A stretch of DNA of 64,000 bases from Gaertneriomyces semiglobifer (taxonomy: Eukaryota; Chytridiomycota; Chytridiomycetes; Spizellomycetales; Spizellomycetaceae), in contig JAHLKF010000017.1 of NCBI GenBank assembly GCA_025558075.1, positions 346,975 to 410,974 of the forward strand, written 5' to 3'. A program made the translations under genes and the position numbers. The notes under the pieces were generated by a model. It saw only the letters and a program-made list of their open reading frames with translations. It ran no database searches and was not told the origin of the DNA. Of this stretch, positions 25,411-36,329 are shown piece by piece (position 1 is the first letter of the stretch; each line of letters starts with the position of its first letter).

Positions 25411-25493
25411 TGACGAGAGAGGGATTTGAACCCTCGCCTCCGGAGAGATCAGGGCCTTAACCTGACGCCTTAGACCAACTCGGCCATCTCGCC
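25411..25493 (-). tRNA. tRNA-Leu(AAG), copy 2
   Basis: Identical over all 83 nt to the copy at 22235, opposite strand. The downstream TTTTT on the minus strand serves as Pol III terminator. Flanking sequence is unrelated to copy 1. Confidence 0.95.
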
Positions 25494-25639
25494 TGATGAA
25501 AATCTGCTTTAACGCTCGGATCCAATGGTAACTCTCCCTCGATGTTAGAAAGAAACAGTGGGATTTACGTCCAGACGGATTGTGTTTCTGTTTGATTCAA
25601 TTCACTTTGGTTAGGTACCATAACCTAAATCTCTCGCTA

Positions 25640-26781
25640 ATGGCTGCCGGAAAGAAACCACATATGCCATCTCGGCGAAAGCCGTTGTATGAGAATTATG
25701 CCGTCTACTCCCCCGAAGGGAAACTGATGTTTCGCTGTAATAGGTGAGGTGAGCAGAAACTTGCAACTCTTCATACAAATCTCAAGAGTATCAAAAGCTG
25801 ATTCTCCGCTCTCTCGTCCATTTTGATGGTTGATGTTGTCGTCGCTCGCACAGGGACAAGATTGAATGGTACCTATCACGTCAACTTGCCGTTCCATTTG
25901 AAGAGGAGCAGCAGCCGGATGTAGGAGGATCTCGGGACGAATGTGTACCGTCCACTGAACAGGTGTGTCCTTCTCCTGAAATCCCGTCTCGGGCCAGTGA
26001 GGAGGTACCATCATGCGACGACGTTTCTTTGGCCAACCCATCGGACACCGACACCCACGTTCCAAAGGCCATCCGACTCACCTTCCAACCTCAAGGCAAC
26101 GGCTGGTCCGACCCGTCTGCGTCCTACTACCTCGAAGACCGCGCCAATATGTGCGTCTCATGCGGTCGTACCCAGGATACCTCTACCTCCACTTCCACCT
26201 GCACCTCCATCGGTCTGACCTGCCACCATGTCGTGCCTCGTCAATACCGCAAGTATTTCCCCGAAACCGTTAAATCCCACAGCTCCCACGACGTCCTACT
26301 GCTATGTGTCGACTGCCACACGGGGTATGCGCCACACGAACTGGCGTTACGTCGCAAGTACGAACAACGGTTTAAAGCGCCAATGAATCATAAGGAAGGA
26401 TGGATCATGTACCCCGAACATCAACCCGTTAAAGCTGCAGCGAAAGCATTAGCCCAAACCATTCATCCACTGCCCGAACAGAGACGACAAGACCTTCTGG
26501 CCGTCGTGCGGACGTATTTCGGCTTGTCTGCCGACGCAGACGTGTCGAGTGAATTGTTACAGCGGGCGATGAACCTACCGTTGCAGGAACGGCGGCCTGA
26601 TCACGACCCTAGAGAGTCGGATCATGGCCGGATCGTTGTGCAGGGATTGGAACAAGAAGGTGGTCAAGAAGCCTTGGATCGGTTTGTCAAGGAATGGCGT
26701 GCCCATTTTCTAGAGTTTGTGAGCCCCCGCTTCTTGAGTGCCGCGTGGCGTGTCGACGGGCCTATCCGGCATAGAGCTTGA
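25640..26781 (+). CDS. HNH-like protein equal to the EXD2 C-terminal domain
   Basis: Two exons, join(25640..25743, 25854..26781), 1032 nt = 343 residues, closing in frame. The start is MAAGKKPHMPSRRKPLYENY. The protein matches the region of animal EXD2 that follows its 3'-5' exonuclease domain: KPLYENYAVYSPEGKLMFRC, then DKIEWYLSRQL, RLTFQP, CVSCG, CHHVVPRQYRKYFP, SHDVLLLCVDCH, FKAPMNHKEGW and WRAHFLEFVSPRFL. The paired CxxC motifs and CHH suggest a zinc-bound beta-beta-alpha (HNH-type) fold. No DEDD exonuclease domain is present, and the exon structure leaves no room for one. Its role is unknown; nucleic-acid binding or nicking is inferred from the fold. It lies tail to tail with DNMT1. Confidence 0.8.
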
Positions 26782-26951
26782 TGGTGCAGTATTACGGCTC
26801 GGGCCACTTGGAGAAGAATGACATTCCCACACTATTGTTCTTTATTTATCTAGAGCATTTTGTACATTTTATAAAGAGCGTCCCGTCCAAAGGTATACTA
26901 AACCTACTCGCTTGTCCGCAATCTATGGGAGTGCTAATGTCAAGAACTGCA

Positions 26952-29900
26952 TCATAAATAAACTCCCAAGAATGTACAATGTTGTCGTCTCAACTTGAAA
27001 CCGTCGAATGCCATCATCCGCTCTGCATTGGTGGCACTTTGGCTGTCATCCGATCCGTAATCTTCCTCAGTATCCTCATCGTTGTCACCCTGGACTGCCC
27101 ATCGATTCAGCCCACATTCATTTCCTTCAGCGAGCTCTTTTTCTCGTTCTCGTCTGGCCCGTCGCACACACACGCCCAACAGAAAGCCTAACGGTGGCGG
27201 AACAGCGTTTCCATATCCTTTGACCTTATCCGTTGCACGTCCGTACGACAAGTGATCTGATGGGAAACCTTGCAAAAGTGCCACCTCTCGCACACTGAAA
27301 CCGCGATGCTGTGTGGGATGTAATCCTGTGAAAGCTGCCTGGTCCGCCGAGGTGGTGAGCGTCAGGACGATATCACTCATCTTGTATCGTCCGAACCTGA
27401 CTTTATTTCCCGGATGCGAAATGTTCGTCAAGCTAAACAAATGTCGCGGTATCTTGGCGGTTCCAAGGCTCTCGCCTCCTTTGATGTGCTTCAATAGGTA
27501 AAGAAAGGTAGGTTTAAAGTTTGACGTGGCTTGGTGTTCCGGATCCGAATAGTCGGGGATGTCTCCGTTGTCTCCGATCGGTTTCAGGTGGCCAATGACA
27601 TCGGCAAGGCACTTGCCGCGGAAGAACGCATAAGTATCTGTATCGACTCCACGGAGCCGCTCGCCATCCGCTGTATTGAACACGGTTCGCCTCTTTCCAC
27701 TCAAGTTGAAGTGCGTCGTTGGTGGCTCGTCAATCATGGGTTCCCCGTGCCGTGCCCCTATCACGATAAAGCGAACCCGGTTCTGTGCAAGACCATGTTG
27801 CATTGAAGAAAGGCCTAAGCACTTCACCTGATATCCCAGGTGTCTCAGCGTGTAGATGATTTTCGCGACCACGGATATGTTGTCAGAGTCTTTTTTCGTT
27901 GTGATGTTCCACACGTTCTCGATCATGACATAGCGGGGACGAAGAAACTCCACCCAGGATAACGTCACCCAATACTGAGCCTTATTGATCCAAGATCTTC
28001 GAGTATGCTCAAAGCGATTCAGTCTGGACCAGCCCTGGCATGGTGGTCCTGCAAAGAACAAATCCGCTTCCCCAGGGAGCGGGTAGCCTTTGTGGTTACT
28101 CACAGTGGAATCCTTTTTGCGTGCGCGGTAGATGCGTACTGCTGCCTTCAAACATGCGCTGGCGTCCCCATTGATTATATTAAATTCGCCTGGACGCTTC
28201 TCCCGGTTCAGCCGATTCGATTCCAACGCTTTTGGATTTAGGTCTAGCGCCCATCTTGACGTAGCGACACCAGACGTTTCCAGCCCTAAAGATGATCCAC
28301 CCAGACCAGCGAAAAGTTCAAATGTGTTCAAAGGTCGCGCATCTTCCGTGCTCGTTTCTTTAAGCCAAGAAGGATACTGCTGCTTCATGTGCTCTGCTTC
28401 CGCTTGTCTAAACGATCTGACTTTGCGACTTGTAACGTCCAACTGCTTGCGAAAGAAGAACACTCTTCCTGTTCCCCCTATATGCTTCTGCAAATGCTCT
28501 GGTATTTCGACATCTTCGGGTACGTATTCCATACTGACTTTGCTATCGATTCGATTAACCAGTGATTCTGTGGCTATTGTTTCGACCTCTTCACTCCATA
28601 AGAACTCGTGGTCCATTTCGATGGACGTCTCCAGCGACTTTCTTTTCCAAAATCGGCGCAAGCTACATTCTGATTGTGCTATCGTGATGATAGAATACGT
28701 TTCCAAGGTCCTGGACGACCCTGTTGGCCTTAAGGCAATCACATCGCCAACGCGATATACGACATCCCGCACGCGCAAAGCTTCTCCCTGCCCAGAAGAC
28801 GCGATCCTCTCGACTTGCCACCAGTTCGTCTCCCGCTCGATGCCAATCTCACATGCATACACCGGACGTACAGATGGCCGGTAATCAAGAATAGCCCCAG
28901 TTGCGCTTTCGTGAAAAGAGCGACAGAAAAAGTGGCTGAACGCAATCTTTGGCCTTTGTTTGCAGGCCGCCCTGCATTCTTTGAGCGAATCATGAATGGT
29001 AGCCTCGCACAGAATGCTGGCAATTGCTACATCGTACATGTCTCTATGATCCGTCAGAAAAACCTCCCTGTAGTCTGGTTTAACACCAATACCGGACCCG
29101 TCATCTTGGTATACTCCGGACATGACGGTATCCACTTGAAAATAATACCAAACTAATCGAATTCCGTACTCGACTTCATGCCGTCCCAAAGTGGTGGGAT
29201 CCTTTCGCCGAAAGAAACCAAGACATCGCGCAACCCACGCCTCGGCGTGGCTACTCTTTTCAAACTTGGTATCCCCCGCCCATACTAAAAGATCTTGACC
29301 GCTTCGATAGACCGTTCCACCATACTCAACTTGATCGTAATACTCAACGTCACCCTCGGCCCTAACGAAACTACTTTCCGCAAACATCGGCTCCCTATGA
29401 TCGGCAAGCAAATCATCGTGAATCGCGCTAAGCCACTGAGGAATAATCACATCTTCTCTTCGGTCATGCGGGGTCGGTGCAGGTGTTGGGAGATTCATTT
29501 CTAACCGTTTCACATGGGACAGTTGGCGTTGTAGCGTTGTGCCAATCACTTGGTATACAAGTGGAGTCAGGCAGATTTGTTGACCTGGATTGTCCCTCAC
29601 TGTCCAATTCTCCTCGATCAATGCTGTTGACAAGTTCATTAGACCACTATATGAAAACCGAATCGTTGCAACGACATGCACCTTGGAAAAATTCGCACTG
29701 GCCAATGTTGAGGTTCTCTTCCTTATACCGGACCTCTGCCATGCCATATATGAAGTTCTGGTGACGGTGCGCCACCTTCAGAAGCTTATCAAAGGTAACA
29801 CCCAACTGCTGCATCAATTTCATTAAATAATCTGTGCCAAGTTGTTGCTGAACCCATTGCGCAAAATTCGGTTCTTCTGCATCCAAAGAGCCGTTCATAT

Positions 29901-31239
29901 CTTCAAGTGTCACATGCGGATTTTGAAGGACCCAGTTAATTACCAGCACCGCAATTTGACACCGCTCAACAAAGCGCGACCATATCTCCGCGTAGTCGGG
30001 GGCGGGCGTTACCAGCCGGTAGTAAATTGGACACGGGTACAACGCCGGCGTACGGATTTCTACGGCATCCAACTTTTTGTCCATCGGCTCCGTTACGTTG
30101 CTAGTGATCCAGATCCTGGGCTCCGGAGCAATGACATAGGTGTCCACGTAAAAGTTCACAACTTTGAATGTGCACTCGCCGAACTGCTTTATGGTGTCTT
30201 CGTAACCAGGCACGCCGGCGGTGCATATACATCCTTGTGCCCGTATACCGTCTTTTTCTCGTGGTCTATGCAGCTGGACCATGTTGAATCCGTAAGGGTC
30301 TGTAAACGAAAAGATGTCCAAGGCGAGTTCATTCATCGGAAGAGGCCGGGTGCTGGAATTCTTTAGTTCTGCCGGAAACTGCATCGCCAGGTGGACACAG
30401 TGGCTGTCCCCATCTTCCACAAGATCAATGTCCAAAAGTGAATCGACGTCATCGTCGCTGGAATCTTCATCTGCAGCTCCATTCCGAGATGGAATTGACA
30501 CGTACTTGAAATCCTGCAATTGCTCGAGCAGTCAAAAGTAGGATCTTACGCTGAACAGCTCATTATTACTTACCCCACGCGGATAACGTGCACCGCTAGT
30601 ATTCTTTGTCTTTTTCTCTGAAGACACCTCCTCGTCGTCCGAGTCCACTATCCGCCGTTTGCGTTTGAGATTATCACTTTTCGAACGCCTAGATGCTAGG
30701 TTCTCGGAACGTGCAAACCTTTGCGTCGATTCATCATTGTGCGTACTTAATGCTGTACTATGGAATTCAGCTGAGGCAATAGGATCTAATTCAAAGAAGG
30801 AATCGACGTCTATAACTTCAGGTCCATCCACCGCGTGCGCATTCCCCACAGGTACTCCTGAAATGTCTACTGTAAGCGTCCTTGAATCCAAGTGTACTTT
30901 ATCGACGACGTCCGTTCGGTCAACGGATTCTAATCTATTCAGAAAGTTCTTTACTAGTGCCTGTTCGGTGATATTCATCTCGGTTTCCCCCGCCTTTGTA
31001 ACGTTTCGGACGATGTACGATTCGGATGCGCGAGGAGTACTGCCCTTTTCCAACACTTGCGGCGGAGGGATTGGAATGCTGCGGACATGGTGCGCACATT
31101 CGATGGGAAGGTCCACATCAAGTAGAATAACGTTATCCTGTTCAGTCCAAGTGAAATTGGTGATCGCTGGGTCAAGCACTTCTTGGTTTCGAGTAGGATC
31201 CTCCGAATCGACGACTAGGATCACGTCCGACTGTGCCAT
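26952..31239 (-). CDS. DNA (cytosine-5) methyltransferase, DNMT1/DIM-2 type
   Basis: Three exons, complement(join(26952..29623, 29682..30513, 30574..31239)), 4170 nt = 1389 residues, in frame. N-terminal 220 residues are acidic and basic low complexity with a nuclear-type KRKRR. An RFTS-like domain follows (residues about 250-500, ending near FDKLLKVAHRHQNFIYGMAE). Two BAH domains come next, the first with REVFLTDHRDMYDV, the second around RVGDVIALRP and VSMEYVPEDVEIPEH. The catalytic domain carries all motifs: I FELFAGLGGSSLGLE, IV GPPCQGWS with the catalytic Cys, VI IENVWN, VIII QNRVRFIVIGAR, X GYGNAVPPPLG. No CXXC zinc finger is seen. DNMT1 copies CpG methylation; fungal DIM-2 acts de novo. 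Which behaviour applies here is not decided by sequence. Confidence 0.93.
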
Positions 31240-31704
31240 GATCGGAAATGGAACGCCTTGCTTAATGAAGTCGGTTCTTTTCCCTACCAGCTCATTATGT
31301 TTCCGGACTCAAATGTGTGGAACGAACGCGCCCAGTCCAGTCTTCAACAAGATTCTCAACCCCGCTGGCCACACATCGCTTGATACTTCCACGTCAAGTC
31401 AGTGAAGGAATTCCAGGACAGTGCAGATCTCTTTTGCGTCCATTGCAATCTCGTCCAACTCGGCGTATGGCGGTGTAGGGGCGAATGTGCTTCATTCCTA
31501 TTCATTGTTGGCCATCCGGACATTCGCGGACAGTTCGGGTTTCAGGCTTGACCACCAGTTTGCTCGTCAAAAAACGGCCGAACACATGCCGTAACTTGAC
31601 AGCAGCACTGCTTCTGCCCCAATTCAAGTTGTCCGTGAGAGAGGAGTGTTTGCGGTGGTATAACTGTAACAACTACGCAGGGACTTGGTAGTAACAAAAA
31701 AGAT
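31240..31704. other. Intergenic region, DNMT1 upstream
   Basis: 465 nt between the DNMT1 start and tRNA copy 3. No gene seen; plus-strand ORFs here run antisense to DNMT1. Confidence 0.5.
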
Positions 31705-31787
31705 TGACGAGAGAGGGATTTGAACCCTCGCCTCCGGAGAGATCAGGGCCTTAACCTGACGCCTTAGACCAACTCGGCCATCTCGCC
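31705..31787 (-). tRNA. tRNA-Leu(AAG), copy 3
   Basis: Identical over 83 nt to the copies at 22235 and 25411. TTTTTT terminator immediately downstream on the minus strand. Confidence 0.95.
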
Positions 31788-33495
31788 TTTTTCTCGATAA
31801 ACAATCGTTAGCCAGTTACAATGGATATCTCGGAGCCTCGGGAACAAAGGGAGGCTGGGACCTGTTGGGGCGGTTGGGACGGCCGTTGTGAGACTTCGGT
31901 GGCGCATATGTGGCGCTTGTGCCCTGAACCGCACAGAAAACACGGTCGCGGATCGGGGGTTCATTCAAGTTAGTGAGAAGTAGATAATAGAGAAGTAGCT
32001 CGAGGCGGATGGAAGCTACACATATACTAAGATGGCCAGTGGGATGAACCCGATTCCGTCGCGTTAGATCTAGGCTGATTCCGAATATGTGCTCAGCTCG
32101 AGCAAAGGAGAAAGGCGCGGGCGAAATACATACGAGGTTGAGGGCATTCAACGGGGCCTGTCAGAGAGAGGCGGAGCTCGTTAAACAAGCTTGTTGTTTT
32201 CCTGAAGATAAGGCTTATCATCGATAAATAAATGAAACAAAACGGAACATGAATGACCTGAGAAAAAGACTGTGCTTCTGTTCGTTTTGGGGTGTGATGA
32301 TTGCCCCACCTCGTTGCGTATAATATCGTAAATAAGCTAAGCCTCGGCGATCCGCAACCGCTGGTGCGCGGGTCGGTTAGCCGACTGGCTCTTGTGAGTG
32401 TATCACGGACCGAAGGATTGTGCACATGTGAGTGTGGCAGGGGGCATACCCCTAAGTTCTAGACCGGGTCCATCGACCGAATACAAGTTTATTCTCACCC
32501 GTCCCGACCCCTTGGGTCACGCTTCGGCGGGTCCAGATCGCACAGCAAAGAAAGAGACCCTGCCTCCGTTCAAATTTCAGGTCAAGTCACAAACAACAGC
32601 GGCATTGGGCCATGGCATGGACTCTGGACATGGATGGAATGACTGACTGACTCCTGCAACACACACACTCACACTCACATACCCCAATTCCGAACCAGCA
32701 CCAGGCTGTTGTTCATATGTTCATGTTCAGCCGTAAACAAGGCCGCGCTGTTGCACTTTGTTCTCCGCTCCGCCCCGACCAGCCCAGTCCATCCCAACCT
32801 TCCCACGGCCCCCCAACCCACAATTTGCGCCGCCGTCCTGAAGGAAGCCACACTTACTTTTCCTTTTGTTAACTCCCACTATAGCAAACGGAAACGTCCT
32901 TTTTTTTATTTGGGGGGCCTCCCACACCTTGATTCTCTTTTGATTAACGAGACAGAGAACACACCTCAGGACAACAAAGAGGTGCTTCAACTGCGTTAAT
33001 TAACACTATCATATATATACAGAGTGTTCAAAGGAAACCGTATCGGACGGACGGGCGACTGGCTTCCTTGTTTGCAAAAGGGAAACCGTGCATTATATTA
33101 CTGTGGCTTCGTTTTTCGAAGGGGCAGATCCATGGATCGAACAACGGAACGGGCTGTCGCTTGAACGCATGTTCGCCATCCACCTCTCGCATCTTTTGCT
33201 TGTTCCGCTAATCTCGGAGTGCATACATCAACATCCATTGGGTGCCGGCGGCATACTACTACTCTCTGCTGCTGCACCTGCTCCTGTTGCTGCTGGACAG
33301 TCCACAGCAATAAAAGCCTGGATTTAGAATAGAAACCGCTTGGGAAAGAGACCACATACACAATTGGGCGTCTCGCTTTTTGGGGTCCATCCTACTTGTT
33401 TTTTGAACCTGCTCCCATCCCAGCATCATCGTTTAGAACAGTGCTCAGCAGCACCGTTGCGCGCCTCTATCTCCCTTCCAGCACTACTACTAGTA
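31788..33495. other. Long intergenic region before the response regulator
   Basis: 1.7 kb without a supported gene. Contains a short palindrome GTCGG-TTAG-CCGAC near 32,371, CA/CT-rich stretches near 32,655, a TATATATA at about 33,013, and a CAG/CTG-rich leader before 33,496. ORFs are short and lack domains. Confidence 0.5.
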
Positions 33496-34595
33496 ATGTA
33501 TGTACAAGCTACCATGTACCCGGACGAATTCCGCACCACATCATTGAGGATCAAAAAGAAGAATCGAAGTGGTGCCGCGCTCACCTATGCTGGAAACATC
33601 GACCACACTAGTAAGAAGCCTGCTGCTGACCCCGATGCGTCCGCGAGCTTGCCCGCGAATCCGAAAAGAGTTTGCAAGAAAAAAACAAGAGAGCCCTGTG
33701 CAAACATCTTCTCGTCGTCATCGTCTTCTTCGTTGACTTCACCCGTGGCGTCGCCTGCACCATCAAAAAGGCTGTCTCCGCGTCCATTCCGCATTGACCT
33801 TCCTCAAGTTGTGGAACGTGTCCTTCCCGCTGCCAGCGAATCTCTATCACCGCGACGCGATCAAGACGGAGAGCCTTGGGAGCCTTGCATCGCCATTGTG
33901 GACGATAACCCGATCAATATCAGGATACTTGCGGTGAGTCATCAACCATGTCCTGAGTCTCCGGAATCATGCCGTACTAACTTGCGCAATCGCTTCTTTA
34001 CAGAAACTCGTCCAAAAGCACCTTGGTTATGTGGTGCCAGCAGTCAACTTCTTTGCGAATGGCTTGGAGCTGCTGCATGCACTAGCTTGTCGCACCTTTG
34101 ACCTCATACTGTTAGATATAGGTAATCATCGTTCTTGTTCTTGCCAATCTACCTAAGCCTACCTCTAACCAAGGCCGCCTCCTCTACTTAGTCATGCCCG
34201 TTCTGGATGGTTGCACCACTTGCATGTGCATACGAAACATGTCTACTCCGGCGGATCTTCCATACTATGGCCTAGAAGCGGCGGAAAAGGTGGCAAAAGT
34301 ATTGCATTCTGAAGAGATGGACTACACGAATTGCCGCCCGAGCTCGTCTTCTTCTGAAGACTCTGGAGACTCCGACAGTGCAACACCAGGTAGCACACGC
34401 CGCACACAAGCTCGACAAATCTCGATACTTCCTCAGAACGTCAATGTACCCATCATCGCTGTTACATCCAATGCACTTCCACATGAAGTGGAACTGTATC
34501 GTTCCATCGGTGTGAACGAGGTCATTGAGAAGCCCGTGCGGTCCGGCACCGATCTCAAGCGCGCCATTCTCTCGTTGTTGAAGCAGGAGAGGTGA
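33496..34595 (+). CDS. Stand-alone response regulator (receiver domain)
   Basis: Three exons, join(33496..33933, 34004..34121, 34192..34595), 960 nt = 319 residues, in frame. About 135 N-terminal residues are Ser/Lys-rich and disordered. The receiver has the acidic pair in IAIVDDNPIN, the phospho-accepting Asp in LLDIVMPVLDGC, the Thr of IIAVTSNA and the Lys of IEKPV, so it should be functional. A Ser/Asp-rich insertion of about 60 residues separates alpha3 from beta4. There is no output domain. Comparable fungal proteins (Srr1, Skn7/Ssk1 relatives) receive phosphate from histidine kinases through Ypd1; which branch this serves is unknown. It lies two genes from RIM15, which ends in its own receiver. 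Confidence 0.87.
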
Positions 34596-35053
34596 ACGTC
34601 TTACTGTGTCTGTGTGGGATAGACCACCGTGGTAGACACTGGTATAAGCTGAGCGTAACGCCGAGGATTTCACATCTGCGATCGCTCGTGACACCCTTTC
34701 ACTCGGCCGATATTGCCGATGTGGGTCTGGTGGACTTTTCTGGAGACGTCCCATCCCCGCGAGCTATTGCGATCGCTGGCAACAAGAGTGGCGTACAATC
34801 GTGCAACGGCACGTGTACACCTTGCTGCATCTGGAAGATGACTCCGAAAGTGTGCCGCCTAAACAGGCGCGACTCACATTCGACCATCAGCCTGGCCTTT
34901 TTCAATGAGACTCGCAGCTTTTCGTGCACTGTTCTTGTACAATATTTGGACACCGTTGCGAAGATATTCCCATTGACGCATGACTTCAGAGGCTGACGGT
35001 CGTGTATTTGTAGTAACCCGCTATGTATGTATTCAGGGGGATAATAGGCTTAT
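34596..35053. other. Intergenic region, convergent 3' ends
   Basis: 458 nt between the response regulator and FKBP stops. ORFs on both strands (plus 34,592-34,996; minus 34,699-34,953) show no recognisable domain. Confidence 0.45.
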
Positions 35054-36035
35054 CTAAGCTGCAGGATTTGGGATATCCAATACATTTTCGTTGATTCCCA
35101 GAAGCTCTACCTGAACGTGAGAAAGAATGACGGACAAAACGTGAGTTTCACGGTACAAGCGCGACCGGCTACAACATCAGAACGAGCTGAACATAAACAA
35201 CTTACTATGAAATTAAGAGTGGCTTTGGGTGGGATTGGACCGACTCCTTGTTCGCCGTATGCAGCTTGATGTGCGATCGTGAGTTTGGCCTTCTCACCGA
35301 GAGACATCATCGGCACGGATTCATCCCAGCCTGGGATGACTCTTCCAACACCAATGGCAGTCTTGAAAGGTTCACCGCGTTTTACGGAACTGGTATGAAT
35401 GGATTAAAATAAGCTATGCGATTCCTGACCGCTTTCATCAGCTGTCCGCAAAGGACTGTACCTGTCAAACTCTGTACCATCGTCCAGCTGCATAGGAAAG
35501 TGGCAAATAAGCATATGCAAGGATTGAAAGTATTTGACCGAAAACGGTGACTTCCAGCGAACAATTCAGAAACTTACAAGACCGGTATCTGATGAGTTCG
35601 CATGGTTAGTAAAGTACACAGTTCTTAGGAAACGCTAGGCAGCTCCGGCGTCGTACTTACAGTGAATAGTGACGGTGTCGCCCTGTATGAACGAAACGGT
35701 ACAAGATGGTTGGCTCAGGTTGTGACCGGACACTCAGACGGCAATGGATGCGGCAACTCCACCTTTTTAGGATAAGTAGTTCCATCACCGGGGGTTAGCA
35801 CTTCTTTGTCCCAAAACTGGCTGTAATCCGAGATGGGAGAATCATTGTTGACTATTGCCGATTCTCTCTTGGGCGGGCGCTGCGAGTGTGACTTGGGCAC
35901 CACTACATAAAGGGCAAGGATGAAAGCCAGGGCGAGGGTAACAAGGATGAAGATCCGACGATATGCAGAGTCGACTTTCTTTGGCCGCGCTGAGTGGGTC
36001 TTCGGGATCTTAGCCCGGATGGACGAAGAGGACAT
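35054..36035 (-). CDS. Membrane-anchored FKBP peptidyl-prolyl isomerase
   Basis: Six or so exons, about 210 residues. N-terminal cytosolic tail rich in Lys/Arg, then one hydrophobic helix (RRIFILVTLALAFILALYVV, residues about 26-46) and a short linker, giving a type II anchor with the isomerase likely lumenal or outside. The FKBP domain runs EVLTPGDGTTYPKK, GDTVTIHYTGL, LDDGTEFDSSVKRGEPFKTA, IGVGRVIPGWDESVPMMSLG, YGEQGVGPIPPKATLNFIVE and ends DIPNPAA-stop. The Tyr of HYTG, Asp of FDSS and the VIPGW motif needed for activity and FK506 binding are present. Very small exons (for example only ATACCGGTCTT) interrupt it. Membrane topology is inference. It sits head to tail with RIM15. Confidence 0.88.
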
Positions 36036-36329
36036 GATAGCAGATGGGGCTCTTGATTATTCGCAAGTGAAGAGGGCAACCGCTAGTTCTGACCTCTGTT
36101 GGATCTTTAACGCGCTCGCACCCAGCTGGGAAATTTATTAGATGAGCCCTCTCAATATTAAAACTCTAATCAAGATTAAAGTACAATGTACAAAACGCCC
36201 CACCCACGTAATGCCTATGTGGGAAGGGTCTAGTCGGAAGGTTGAGTGAAACAGCACTGAAATGCAGGGAGGCCGAGAATTTTCGGCCCGCTTGATATGA
36301 GGCGAAAGAAGCAGAACGAATACGCATTC

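Noticed and set aside
25257..25460. Plus-strand ORF ending in TREGFEPSPPERSGP
   Set aside because: The tail is the antisense of the tRNA-Leu(AAG) gene, a well-known false protein end; the same words recur at 22,268-22,543.
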